Shown piece by piece: positions 46,506 through 55,883 of a DNA stretch of 64,000 bases. Below the pieces are notes generated by a model. It did not search any database. It was not told the origin of the DNA and worked only from the letters and a program-made list of their open reading frames with translations. Source of the stretch: CAWCUK01 sp963798775 (lineage in GTDB: Bacteria; Bacteroidota; Ignavibacteria; Ignavibacteriales; Ignavibacteriaceae); assembly GCA_963798775.1 (NCBI GenBank), contig CAWCUK010000004.1:186001-250000 (forward strand), read 5' to 3'. Both the position numbers and the translations under genes were made by a program. The first letter of the stretch is position 1, and every line of letters begins with the position of its first letter.

Positions 46506-47366
46506 TTGAATCAGAAATACCAAATGCTATTAGAAACACTTGATGTAAAAAAGAATGATATAATAATTTATTCTCAAAATCTTTTTAGTAAATCAAAAAA
46601 TTTTAAAATAATATTTAAAGATGATCCGGATAAAAAATCAAGAAAAATCGGATTTGAAGACGTATGTAATTTTGTAACGGAATATGTTCCAAAGAATTTA
46701 ATTGTTTATAGAATTCTGACAAACATTCCTAATTTTGAATTTGATCATTCTCATTACGGATATTCTTTATTTATAAATGGTTCTACTGAAATTATTTTTT
46801 TTGATCCGATTTTTGCGGTTAAGGAACTTGAGGAATATTCAAGTTCCTTTAATATACCTAACCTTCGTTTTAGAATACAGCAAGTTGGTTTAACTACTCT
46901 TAACCGTAAAGAAGGGAAAGCAAATTTTGCCGAGATATATAATGTCGATTTGGAAGCAGTCGAGGCCCAATTTCAAAATGATAAAGTCTTTGTAGACGCA
47001 TTATATGCGTTTGAAAAAACAAAACAGCCTGTGAAAGAAATATTAACAAAAAATAAAATTGATAAAACTAGGCCTGTTAAAAGTCCGGCGGCTAAGCCTA
47101 ATTTGCGAGGGGAAGACGAATCGAATGAACAAAAAATTAAAATAAAAAAATATAATCTTATAGAAGATAATTATTCTAAAGAAGAAGAACTTCCGCGGTA
47201 TAAAGCTTCCGGAAGTTTGGCGGAATATAAAAAGGCAGGGCGAGGCGCGGAAAAAAAAGTTATTCAAAACAAAAAATATGAGAAGACCTTCGAGGTAAAA
47301 TTAAGTGAAAATGAAAAAGCAAAACAAGTATTAGATATTTTCAAATCTCCGGCTTCTTTTAAATGA
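46506..47366 (+). CDS. Hypothetical protein with charged C-terminal tail, downstream of glgP
   Basis: 286 residues. Residues 1-~170 look folded, with mixed helix and strand (ENLIVYRILTNIP-like core; STEIIFFDPIFAVKELEEYS). From ~180 the sequence is Lys/Glu-rich and low in hydrophobics, probably disordered, ending with a short helix (ENEKAKQVLDIFKSPASFK). I recognise no family. TTG at 46506 gives the longest product; ATG at 46524 is the alternative, and neither has a clear ribosome site. It is 13 bases after glgP and probably shares its transcript. A link to glycogen is only inferred from position. Confidence 0.65.
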   Translation: MNQKYQMLLETLDVKKNDIIIYSQNLFSKSKNFKIIFKDDPDKKSRKIGFEDVCNFVTEYVPKNLIVYRILTNIPNFEFDHSHYGYSLFINGSTEIIFFDPIFAVKELEEYSSSFNIPNLRFRIQQVGLTTLNRKEGKANFAEIYNVDLEAVEAQFQNDKVFVDALYAFEKTKQPVKEILTKNKIDKTRPVKSPAAKPNLRGEDESNEQKIKIKKYNLIEDNYSKEEELPRYKASGSLAEYKKAGRGAEKKVIQNKKYEKTFEVKLSENEKAKQVLDIFKSPASFK

Positions 47367-47437
47367 AATTATAGAAGGAATGGAAAATAAAAAAGTAATT
47401 CTTAAACTTCACAAGAAATAAGATCTAATATTATAAT

Positions 47438-48598
47438 TTATTTATTCGAGTCATTTAAAATTTCATGAAATAACTCAGGCAGTTTGTTAAATAAATTTTT
47501 ATGAATTTGTTCATTTATATTTGCCTCAAAATTTACCGACTCTCTTAACTTATAAAATTCATTCACACCTTTGCAAATATCAGCTGCTGAACTAGAATCG
47601 GTTATCAGTCCGGTTCGCCCGTTATCAACAAACTCCGCCAATCCACCTACATTTGTAACTAAAACAGGTTTATTAAATCCATAAGCTACATTTAAAATAC
47701 CGCTTTGCGTCGCGCTTCTGTAGGGAAGAATAACTAAATCAGAGGGAATATAATATTTACCGACTTCTTCGTTTGGAATAAATTTGTTTACGACTTTCAC
47801 TTTGTCTTCAATTTTTAATTTTTTGACTAAATCAAAATAAGTATTGGGATCATCATAAAATTCACCGACAATTAAAAGTTTTGCTTCCGGAATATCATTT
47901 AGAATAATAGGGAAAGCTTTTATTAAAATATCTAGTCCTTTATATTTTCTAACATATCCGAAAAATAAAAGAACTTTATCATTTTCTGAGTAACCAAGAT
48001 CAGCTTTTAATTTCTTTTGATTTCCTGAAGTTTCAGTTTTATAATCAAAAACCGGCAATTCCGAGCGGTAAATTTTTTTTTCATCAGAAAACTTTTTTAC
48101 ATCCTTTTCCACGATTTCAGAAAGAGCTAAAAAGCGGGAAGCATTTTTCAAACCTATTTTTGTTAAAAATTCCTCAATACCATGTTCTTCATGTGAAACA
48201 ACATTTTCCGTAATAAAAAGAATTTTTCCTTTGTATTGCTTTTTTATCAATTGAGAAATTGTAAAATGACAAGCGCTAAAAAACGGATGCCACCAATCGA
48301 ACACCACTAAATCGGCTTTTTCTCTTTTTATTCTATTCGCTACATTAATCCAATTTAATGGATTAATGGAATTCACAATTCTTTCACTCGGGGCCTTTTT
48401 TAAAATAGTTCCGCTTTTATCGTACTGTGTAGTTCCCGGGAATAAAAGAGAGGGATAAAGAAGTTTATAATTAAATATTTTCACATCAAATTCTTCATGT
48501 AAAGAATCATAAATGTATGACACATAAAGTGAATTTCCGCCGCGGTATGGATAAACCGGGCCGATAATTATAATTTTTTTCTTGTGGGGATTTTTCAT
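47438..48598 (-). CDS. Glycosyltransferase, GT-B fold, family 4-like
   Basis: 386 residues. The N-terminal half starts with a glycine-rich loop (GPVYPYRGGNSLYVSYIYDS). The C-terminal half has the nucleotide-sugar-binding architecture of family 4: VLLFFGYVRKYKGLDILIKA, AKLLIVGEFYDD, and VILPYRSATQSGILNVAYGF in the usual E-x7-E-type position, here with Ser/Gly around it. NVGGLAEFVDNGRTGLI follows. It transfers a sugar to an acceptor such as a surface polysaccharide or lipid; no other polysaccharide genes are adjacent. It converges on the unknown gene downstream of glgP. Confidence 0.88.
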   Translation of the reverse strand: MKNPHKKKIIIIGPVYPYRGGNSLYVSYIYDSLHEEFDVKIFNYKLLYPSLLFPGTTQYDKSGTILKKAPSERIVNSINPLNWINVANRIKREKADLVVFDWWHPFFSACHFTISQLIKKQYKGKILFITENVVSHEEHGIEEFLTKIGLKNASRFLALSEIVEKDVKKFSDEKKIYRSELPVFDYKTETSGNQKKLKADLGYSENDKVLLFFGYVRKYKGLDILIKAFPIILNDIPEAKLLIVGEFYDDPNTYFDLVKKLKIEDKVKVVNKFIPNEEVGKYYIPSDLVILPYRSATQSGILNVAYGFNKPVLVTNVGGLAEFVDNGRTGLITDSSSAADICKGVNEFYKLRESVNFEANINEQIHKNLFNKLPELFHEILNDSNK

Positions 48599-48724
48599 TA
48601 ATTATATCAGAGGATGTTTGTTTTTCACTAATAACCGGGATTATTTTATCTCTCAAAATATAATTAAAATAAGGAAGAGGGAAAAGGGAACTTACTTTCT
48701 AAATTTGTAAATTCCCAGTTAGAA

Positions 48725-50236
48725 TCATTTAAAAAATTCAGAATCTATATCCATATCATCATCATCGTCTTCTGCAGACATTGTAAACATTGAGCTAAGC
48801 ATATCCTTAAATTGAAGTCCGTATTCTAATCTGAATTTGCTGAGTAATGAATATTCCGCTAATCCGTGAAGCAAAAATTCCATTAATAAAAGCTGGATAT
48901 TTTTATCTTCCTCAGGATATTTTTTCTTTACGAAATCTTTTAAACCGGAAATCTCATTCAATTTTGCTTCATACTCTTCATCGGAAATTGTATTTAAAAT
49001 ATCTAAAATATTCCCTTTACTAAACCAATTTATTATAGCTTGGTAAGGATTTGCGGATTGGTTTTTCTTTATTTTATCGGGTGATTGGAAGAAATCTTCA
49101 AAAACATTTTTGATGGCTTTACTAACTAAAATATTCGCGACTTTGGAAGGACCTTCCTGCTCACCTTCATAAACTAATTCTATTTTCCCCGTAATCGCGG
49201 GAATTATTCCGTATAAATCTGAAATTCTGGTGTATGTTGTTTTTTCATTATTAATTATCAATCTTCTTTCCGCGGTACTAATTAAATTTTCGTATGCCGA
49301 AATGGTTAGTCGTGCCGAAACTCCGCTTTTTGCGTCAATATATTCGCTTTGTCTTGCTTCAAAAGCAATTTGTTCTACTAAAATTTTAAGAAGCTCCGGA
49401 ACTGTAACAGTGCCTATTTGCTCTTCAGCAAGATTAGATTCTTGATCTGTAATTTGCCTCGATACTTCAATTGATTTTGGATAATGAGTTAAAATTTGGC
49501 TGTCAATTCTATCTTTTAAAGGTGTAACTATTGAACCTCGGTTGGTATAATCTTCCGGGTTAGCCGTAAATATAAACTGAATATCTAAAGGAAGACGAAT
49601 TTTAAATCCTCTAATTTGTATATCATTTTCTTGAAGAATATTAAATAAAGCTACTTGTATTCTAGCTTGAAGATCGGGTAGTTCATTAATTACAAAAATA
49701 GATCTGTGGGAACGGGGAATTAATCCAAAGTGAATTACTCTTTCATCGGAATAAGGAAGTTTTAGAGAGGCTGCTTTTATAGGATCAACATCGCCGATTA
49801 AATCTGAAACCGAAACATCCGGAGTAGCAAGCTTTTCCGAATAGCGTTCTGAACGCGGAATCCAGCTAATTGGTGTATCATCTCCATTCTCTGAAATTAA
49901 ATCCCGGGCAAATTTAGATAAAGGTGCGAAAGGATCGTCATTTAATTCTGAACCGGCAACAATAGGAATATATTCGTCCAAAAGATTAATCATTAATCTG
50001 GCAATACGTGTTTTAGCTTGCCCTCTTAATCCTAAAAGAATAATATTATGCCTGGAAAGTATTGCTGTTTGAATATCGGGAATGACAGTTTCATCGTAAC
50101 CTAAAATTCCCGAAAAAGGGTTCTGTGAATTTTTTAAAGAAGTTATAAGATTATTTCGCAATTCATCTTTAATAGACCTGCTTTTATACCCGCTTTTTTT
50201 AAGTTCACCGAATGTTTTAATTGAAGTTAATTTCAT
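48725..50236 (-). CDS. AAA+ ATPase, magnesium-chelatase ChlI/MoxR-like
   Basis: 503 residues. Walker A is LLGLRGQAKTRIARLM (about 69-84; GxxGxxKT form) and the Walker B-like stretch is SIFVINELPDLQARIQVALF. The sensor region FIFTANPEDYTNRGSIVTPLKDR is typical of ChlI/MoxR ATPases. The C-terminal ~150 residues are helical and end in a strongly acidic tail (SAEDDDDDMDIDSEFF). No chelatase catalytic subunit or pigment genes are present. The gene lies 40 bases downstream of a VWA-domain gene, which suggests a MoxR/VWA-type pair that remodels or inserts metals into a target protein. Target unknown. Confidence 0.88.
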   Translation of the reverse strand: MKLTSIKTFGELKKSGYKSRSIKDELRNNLITSLKNSQNPFSGILGYDETVIPDIQTAILSRHNIILLGLRGQAKTRIARLMINLLDEYIPIVAGSELNDDPFAPLSKFARDLISENGDDTPISWIPRSERYSEKLATPDVSVSDLIGDVDPIKAASLKLPYSDERVIHFGLIPRSHRSIFVINELPDLQARIQVALFNILQENDIQIRGFKIRLPLDIQFIFTANPEDYTNRGSIVTPLKDRIDSQILTHYPKSIEVSRQITDQESNLAEEQIGTVTVPELLKILVEQIAFEARQSEYIDAKSGVSARLTISAYENLISTAERRLIINNEKTTYTRISDLYGIIPAITGKIELVYEGEQEGPSKVANILVSKAIKNVFEDFFQSPDKIKKNQSANPYQAIINWFSKGNILDILNTISDEEYEAKLNEISGLKDFVKKKYPEEDKNIQLLLMEFLLHGLAEYSLLSKFRLEYGLQFKDMLSSMFTMSAEDDDDDMDIDSEFFK

Positions 50237-50276
50237 ATTAAAAAAGATTCTCCTGTAATTTGAAAATTCTCATCTG

Positions 50277-51374
50277 TTATTTTACATTTTTTCTACGGTT
50301 TCTGATATAGTCTTCAAAAATATAATCACCCAAACCGGAAAGACTGCTGTAGAAAGCCTTTCCTTTATTTATTTTAGTAAACTCTCTAACAAACTCTTGC
50401 AGATAAGGGTCACGCGCAATCATAAAGGTTGTTACCGTAATTCCCGTTTTCCTGCATTTTGCTGCTTGATCTAAAGTTTTATTTACAATTTTTCTATCAA
50501 GGCCGAAACTGTTTTTGTAATATTTAATTCCTTGTTTTAAACAAGTTGGTTTTCCGTCGGTAATCATAAAAATTTGTTTGTTGCTTGTTTTTCTTCGACG
50601 AAGAATATCCATTGAGAGTTCCAGACCCGCGACTGTATTTGTATGATAAGGGCCGACTTGAAGATAGGGAAGATCTTTAATTTCGATAGGCCAAGCATCA
50701 TTTCCGAAAACTATTATATCTAAAGTATCTTTAGGATATTTTGTTGTAATTAATTCGGATAAGGCCATTGCAACTTTTTTAGCCGGTGTTATTCTGTCTT
50801 CCCCGTACAGAATCATTGAATGAGAAATATCAATCATTAATACAGTTGAGGTTAAAGCTTTATAATCTTTTTCCTCAATCTCAAGATCATTTTCGGTTAA
50901 TTTAAAGTCGTCAATTCCGTGATTTATTTGCGCATTTTTAATCGAATCGGTCATATCAATCTGATCCATTGTATCGCCGAAATTATAACCTCTTCTATCC
51001 GAAGTAGGTTCATCGCCGGGTCCGGAAAAGGGAGTACGATGATTACCTCTTGAAGATTTTTTCAATTTTCCAAAAATTTCTTCTAAAGATTGTTTTCTTA
51101 TTGATTGTTCACTTTTGGCCGTAATATTAATTATCGAACCATCCTCATTTTCTTCAATATAATTATTATCTTTTAGGTCTTGAATAAAATCACCCATTCC
51201 GTATTGATCACCGGTTAAACCATATTGGTTATCAAGCTGATTAAGCCAATTTAACGCTTCCGAAGCGTCGCCGGAAGTTATTGTCAATAATTGTAGAAAA
51301 AGCTTCAATAAACTTTCAAAGTTTTTGCCTGATAATTCATCCGGAATAAATTCTGAAAAACGATGTCCTAACAT
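50277..51374 (-). CDS. VWA-domain protein paired with the AAA+ ATPase
   Basis: 365 residues. The C-terminal VWA domain (about 175-360) has an intact MIDAS: DISHSM for DxSxS, then a Thr in PYHTNTVAG and Asp in ITDGKPT. The N-terminal ~170 residues are soluble and helical (FESLLKLFLQLLTITSGDAS; RKQSLEEIFGKLKKSSRGNH). No signal or membrane segment, so the protein is cytoplasmic. Upstream of the ATPase on the same strand with a 40-base gap, forming the usual VWA/MoxR-type two-gene unit. The MIDAS probably binds the partner or substrate through Mg2+. Confidence 0.87.
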   Translation of the reverse strand: MLGHRFSEFIPDELSGKNFESLLKLFLQLLTITSGDASEALNWLNQLDNQYGLTGDQYGMGDFIQDLKDNNYIEENEDGSIINITAKSEQSIRKQSLEEIFGKLKKSSRGNHRTPFSGPGDEPTSDRRGYNFGDTMDQIDMTDSIKNAQINHGIDDFKLTENDLEIEEKDYKALTSTVLMIDISHSMILYGEDRITPAKKVAMALSELITTKYPKDTLDIIVFGNDAWPIEIKDLPYLQVGPYHTNTVAGLELSMDILRRRKTSNKQIFMITDGKPTCLKQGIKYYKNSFGLDRKIVNKTLDQAAKCRKTGITVTTFMIARDPYLQEFVREFTKINKGKAFYSSLSGLGDYIFEDYIRNRRKNVK

Positions 51375-51511
51375 TTTTTTATCTGTTTTTAGTTTGACAT
51401 AAGTATAAACAACAAATTTATTACATTAGTTCATGAATGCAAGGAAGAAATTTTTAAAGGAGAATAGAAGTGATATGCGCTTCAAAAATAGCGGAAAATT
51501 TAATTAAAAAC

Positions 51512-52696
51512 TTATAAAAAATGAGACGTCCAAGCTAGTAATTGCGCGGTTAAAAGTCCGGCAAAAGTACCTACTATATTACCGAAAAGTCCTAATAATA
51601 ATCCCACCGGAGCTAATGAAGGCTGATAAATACTTGCGACAATAGGAGCGCTAACAACTCCTCCAATATTAGCCTGACTTGAAGTTGCGATTAAAAAAAC
51701 CGGAGCCTTAATAAGTTTTCCTACACTGAATAAAACTATTGCGTGAATAGCAATCCAAACCGCGCCGGCTAATAAAAATAGGGGAGCGTTAAAAATCGCC
51801 GTTAAATTTGCTTTAGCTCCTATTGAAGCTAAAAGAAAATATAACATATAATTTCCGACGACAGAAGCTCCGGTTTTTTCAAGATTTTGAAATTTCGTAA
51901 ACGAAAGTCCGATTGAAATAATCATAACTAAAATTATAGCCCAAGCAAAAGATGATAAAACATCTCCTACAGCCGGCATCATTTCACCGATTGCCAGACA
52001 AATTGCCCCTATACTTAAAGATAAAGCGATCATTATAGATAAATTTTTCAAATCAATAGGATGCTTATCGGAATCAAGTAATTCCATCTTTTTATTTATT
52101 TTAGAAATTACTGTAGTATCTACTTTATTTCTGGTATCAATTCTCTTTTGATAGCCGGAGAAAGAAACTACAACAGCCATCCAGCCGTAGCCGATAATAG
52201 TGTCTACAATAATCATAGTTCCCATTAAAGAATCCGGAGTGCCGACACTTTCCTTAATAGCGATCATATTAACACCGCCGCCGATCCAGCTGCCGCTTAA
52301 TGCCGCAAAACCTTTCCAGGCATCTTCGGGAAGAAAATGAGAAAAAATAACTAAAGAAATAATTGCTCCCAACATTATGCCTAGCGTACCGCCGAAAAAA
52401 GTAATAATAGCTTTCGGCCCCACTTTTAGAATCGTAGGAATATCGGATGAAACTAAAAGTAAAACTAAGGAGGCCGGCAGAAAATAATCGGTAACCCAGC
52501 CGTAAGCTTCTGAGGATTGAGGAGTAATTCCAATTGTGGTTGCAACCATGGGAAGGAAGTAAATCCAAAGTATAAACGGTATTACTTTAAATACGGGTTT
52601 AGCAAACGGAAGATCTTTTATCCAATAAACAAAAGCCATTAAAAAAGCTAAGAAAATAATTATATGCGTAGGATTGGTGATAAGCGCTTTTGTCAT
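51512..52696 (-). CDS. DUF819-family membrane protein
   Basis: 394 residues with about ten to eleven helices and a short cytoplasmic loop (KRIDTRNKVDTTVISKINKK). The sequence SGSWIGGGVNMIAIKESVG in the middle and SQANIGGVVSAPIVASIYQP near the end are symmetrical motifs characteristic of DUF819 proteins, which resemble sodium-linked carboxylate transporters. Substrate unknown. It stands alone on the minus strand, 137 bases from the VWA gene. Confidence 0.88.
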   Translation of the reverse strand: MTKALITNPTHIIIFLAFLMAFVYWIKDLPFAKPVFKVIPFILWIYFLPMVATTIGITPQSSEAYGWVTDYFLPASLVLLLVSSDIPTILKVGPKAIITFFGGTLGIMLGAIISLVIFSHFLPEDAWKGFAALSGSWIGGGVNMIAIKESVGTPDSLMGTMIIVDTIIGYGWMAVVVSFSGYQKRIDTRNKVDTTVISKINKKMELLDSDKHPIDLKNLSIMIALSLSIGAICLAIGEMMPAVGDVLSSFAWAIILVMIISIGLSFTKFQNLEKTGASVVGNYMLYFLLASIGAKANLTAIFNAPLFLLAGAVWIAIHAIVLFSVGKLIKAPVFLIATSSQANIGGVVSAPIVASIYQPSLAPVGLLLGLFGNIVGTFAGLLTAQLLAWTSHFL

Positions 52697-52853
52697 TATA
52701 AGAATAATATTATTTGATGTTAAAAATATTGCCGCTTAATTTATATATATTTTATAGTCCGTTCAAGTTTATGTAAAAATTATAACATTTATATTTCATA
52801 AAAAATTTACTCATAAAAGATTCTTATATTTGGATAAATAAATATGAAAGTTT

Positions 52854-53639
52854 ATGAATATAAAAATTATAGCATACCAGATATCGGAAACATTAAACAT
52901 TAAAAAATTAAAACAAGAATTTACCGGAAAGAATATTTACAGCAGTTCTTTTGAGCTGTTTTATGAGACGGAGAATTCAACTTATTTATATATCTTTGAA
53001 TATGGTGTAATAGTTTTTGCGGGCTACAGTGCGATAGAAATATCAAAAACATTATCATATTTAAAAGAATTTTCAGGCAATCCCCTGGGAGAAAGGTTTA
53101 CAGAAGATTTTCAAATCAGCACCGGCGTACCTTCCGCAAACTTTTCATATAATTCTCTTCAAGTTCCCGATATTTCTCCTGATATAATTAGAATTACAAT
53201 GCTGAATGTAGGTCAGTCGGCAGCGCTTGATTATTATTCCGCCTTAACCCAAAGTTTGCTTGACGGAACGGTTGAAATGACTGATTCACTTGAAACAGCG
53301 GGCAAATTCAGATTTTCAAAAAATCAGCTTTTAAAATTCATCGGCAGATCAATGAATCTGAAGCGAAGAATTATTGATAATATTTATATTCTTGACGAAC
53401 CGGAAACTTTGTGGGAAAATGAGGCTTTGAATAAAATAAATATTGGATTGCGTGAAACATTTGATATCCGCAACCGCTTTAGAAATTTAGATTATAAACT
53501 TCAAATTGCTAAAGAAAATCTACAGCTTTTCACGGAGTTAATTCAGCATAAAGAGAGCAGCCGTTTAGAATGGATAATAATAGTGCTAATTTTATTTGAG
53601 GTTATTCATCTGATTATAAATTTAATTATTAAACTATAA
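52854..53639 (+). CDS. RMD1/YagE (DUF155)-family protein
   Basis: 261 residues. N-terminal region with FYETENSTYLYIFEYGVIVF, middle with TMLNVGQSAALDYYSA, and a C-terminal helical segment ending in one membrane helix (EWIIIVLILFEVIHLIINLI). This matches the DUF155 family (yeast RMD1, bacterial YagE-like proteins), whose biochemical role is poorly known. The stop codon directly abuts the stop of the convergent serine-hydrolase gene with no gap. Confidence 0.85.
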   Translation: MNIKIIAYQISETLNIKKLKQEFTGKNIYSSSFELFYETENSTYLYIFEYGVIVFAGYSAIEISKTLSYLKEFSGNPLGERFTEDFQISTGVPSANFSYNSLQVPDISPDIIRITMLNVGQSAALDYYSALTQSLLDGTVEMTDSLETAGKFRFSKNQLLKFIGRSMNLKRRIIDNIYILDEPETLWENEALNKINIGLRETFDIRNRFRNLDYKLQIAKENLQLFTELIQHKESSRLEWIIIVLILFEVIHLIINLIIKL

Positions 53640-55100
53640 TTAGCCGCCGTTCAATATTTTAATCATACTTTTTACATAGTTATTTTGAGGATCAAGTTTT
53701 AACGCGATTCTAAAATTTTTTAAAGCTAATCCTTTATTTCCGTCCTCATAATAAGCATCGGCTAAGCCTGTAAACATTTCCGGTTCATTCGGTTTTTCCA
53801 TCAGAATAAATTTGTAAAATTTTATTGCTTCCGCTGTATGTTTTATTCTAATTAAATCATACCCCAATAATTTTATTTCTCCATTATTTAGTGAATAAAC
53901 AGTTGAGGAATCAGTTCTTATATTTTTATAAACAGTAAGTGCAGAATCCAATCCGGATTTTAGAGTGATATTTAATAGCTCATCAGCTAATGATTTATGC
54001 GGTGGAATGAAATTTTTCCCGATAATTATTGAAGCAAAATCAAAAGCCGGCTGTTCTAAATTTCTATCGCGTGTATTTATTAAATCAACCGTTACTACAC
54101 TATCGTAGGGATAAATTACAAAAAGGGAAGAGAATCCTGTCCCTCCGCCTAAATGTCCGAAATGATTTCGCCCGCTGTTATCTACTCCAAATTCCAAACC
54201 CAATCCGACATTTCTATAAGTTCCGTCAGTTAATCGAACAGGCATAAGCATTGTATCTAAGGTCGCTTTTTTTATAAGTTTGCCTTCTAATAAATTCAGC
54301 CCGAATTTTAAAAGATCTTCCGCGGTTGATAAAAATCCGCCGCCTGCATATTTACTGCTAAGATCGGCTAAAGGAGCGTTTATTAATCTACGGTAATCAT
54401 TTTTTTCATATCCATGGGCTCTATGAGCAAGTATTTCTTTTTGATTTCCTGGAAAAGTATTAGCCATTCCTGCGGGTTCAAAAATATATTTTTGCATGTA
54501 ATCTGTAAAACTTAATTTTGAAACATTCTCAATTATTGCGGCAAGAATATTATAACCTAAAGTTGTATAAGAATATTTTGTTCCGGGTTTAAAATCGAGT
54601 GAATCCTTAATTAAAACCTGAACGGCTTCTTTCGTCGTCGGATAAAATATTTTACTGTCGAATTCTCCCGGTTTGTAATTTCTAATTCCCGATGTATGAT
54701 TTAAAAGCTGCCTTACTGTAAATACCCATTTCTTCTTCGGGAAGTACGGGATATATTTCCTTGCGTCGTCATCAAGTTTTATTTTATTTTGCTCAACAAG
54801 CTGCATAACAGCCACAGCAGTTAAAGATTTTGAAATAGAAGCGATTCTATAAAGTGTGTTTTGTTCGGCAGGAACTTGATTTTCAACATCAGCATAACCT
54901 TTGGTGCCTAACCAGATTATTTTTCCGTTTTTCGCCGCACCCGCGGAAATAGACGGAATATCTTTAATTTCGTAATAATTTGTTAAGTAAGTATTTAATT
55001 TTTCATTTAGAGGCTGTGTATGAATAAACGGTGTATAGAATAACGCGAAAATGAAAAATATTTTTATTTTATTTTTGTAGAATACGGAAAATGTTTTCAT
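53640..55100 (-). CDS. Beta-lactamase-family serine hydrolase with C-terminal TPR
   Basis: 486 residues. Signal peptide (IFFIFALFYTPFIHTQ), then a class-C beta-lactamase/DD-peptidase fold at about 30-370 with the nucleophile motif SISKS (SxxK), YSYTTLGYN (the YxN motif) and FGHLGGGTGFSS (HxG). The last ~110 residues add a linker and one or two TPR-like units (KFYKFILMEKPNEPEMFTG, GNKGLALKNFRIALKLDPQN). Family members hydrolyse peptides, esters or cell-wall stems in the periplasm; the substrate cannot be told here. Confidence 0.9.
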   Translation of the reverse strand: MKTFSVFYKNKIKIFFIFALFYTPFIHTQPLNEKLNTYLTNYYEIKDIPSISAGAAKNGKIIWLGTKGYADVENQVPAEQNTLYRIASISKSLTAVAVMQLVEQNKIKLDDDARKYIPYFPKKKWVFTVRQLLNHTSGIRNYKPGEFDSKIFYPTTKEAVQVLIKDSLDFKPGTKYSYTTLGYNILAAIIENVSKLSFTDYMQKYIFEPAGMANTFPGNQKEILAHRAHGYEKNDYRRLINAPLADLSSKYAGGGFLSTAEDLLKFGLNLLEGKLIKKATLDTMLMPVRLTDGTYRNVGLGLEFGVDNSGRNHFGHLGGGTGFSSLFVIYPYDSVVTVDLINTRDRNLEQPAFDFASIIIGKNFIPPHKSLADELLNITLKSGLDSALTVYKNIRTDSSTVYSLNNGEIKLLGYDLIRIKHTAEAIKFYKFILMEKPNEPEMFTGLADAYYEDGNKGLALKNFRIALKLDPQNNYVKSMIKILNGG

Positions 55101-55194
55101 CTGATACGTTGCTATTTATAGAAATAATTGTTCAACGAAAATTATAAAGAAAAAATTAGTTTATCTACTGAGATGAGAAATTGAAGGAATATTT

Positions 55195-55230
55195 AAAATA
55201 AAAAAGGGATTAAAAATAATTCAATCCCTT
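55195..55230 (-). terminator. Rho-independent terminator after clpP
   Basis: On the minus strand AAGGGATT and AATCCCTT form an 8-bp stem around an AT loop, followed by TTTTTATTTT. It lies about 20 bases after the clpP stop and ends the tig-clpP transcript. Confidence 0.85.
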
Positions 55231-55250
55231 GTAGTTTCAATTGTAAAAAA

Positions 55251-55883
55251 TTAAGGTTTCTTATTCTGAAGCGGAATACGTTTTTCTAAAATATTATCCA
55301 CAATTTTATAGTTTTTAGCTTCTTCAGCCGATAAGAAATAATCTCTGTCGCAATCTTTAGTAATCTGTTCAATCGATTTGCCTGTATGTTCGGCTAAAAT
55401 TCTGTAAAGAGTATCTCTAGTTTTCAGCATCTCTTTTGCATGAATTTCAATATCTGTAGTTTGTCCTTGCAGACCGCCAACCCAAGGCTGGTGAATCATA
55501 ATTTTAGAATTAGGAAGTGAAGTTCTTTTCCCGGCAGCACCGCCGGCTAAAAGAATTGCACCCATACTGGCTGCCATTCCCACACAAATTGTAGCTACAT
55601 CAGGTTTTACATATTTCATTGTATCGTAAATTGCTAAACCCGCTGTTACACTTCCGCCGGGAGAATTTATATAAAGATTAATATCTTTTTCCGAATCTTC
55701 GGCTTCTAAAAAAATTAATTGCGCAATAATTAAACTTGCTATATGGTCATCAATCGGAGTTCCGATGAAGATAATTCTTTCGCGTAAAAGGCGGGAGAAT
55801 ATATCCATCCCTCTTTCACCGCGGCCTGTTTGTTCAATAACATAAGGTACTAACTGGTTATAAATCTCATAATTTTTGCTCAT
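55251..55883 (-). CDS. clpP: ATP-dependent Clp protease proteolytic subunit
   Basis: 210 residues, normal length. The catalytic triad is complete: Ser in GMAASMGAILLAGG (about 100), His in MIHQPWVGGLQGQ (about 125) and Asp in CDRDYFLS (about 174). INSPGGSVTAGLAIYDTM is the family signature. It forms the barrel that degrades proteins unfolded by ClpX or ClpA; no clp ATPase gene is in the window. The start overlaps the trigger-factor stop by four bases, the common tig-clpP order. Confidence 0.97.
   Translation of the reverse strand: MSKNYEIYNQLVPYVIEQTGRGERGMDIFSRLLRERIIFIGTPIDDHIASLIIAQLIFLEAEDSEKDINLYINSPGGSVTAGLAIYDTMKYVKPDVATICVGMAASMGAILLAGGAAGKRTSLPNSKIMIHQPWVGGLQGQTTDIEIHAKEMLKTRDTLYRILAEHTGKSIEQITKDCDRDYFLSAEEAKNYKIVDNILEKRIPLQNKKP

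Noticed and set aside
48725..51374. Magnesium chelatase for (bacterio)chlorophyll synthesis
   Set aside because: No chlH, other pigment genes or phototrophy genes are present; the ATPase and VWA parts alone fit the broader MoxR/VWA class.
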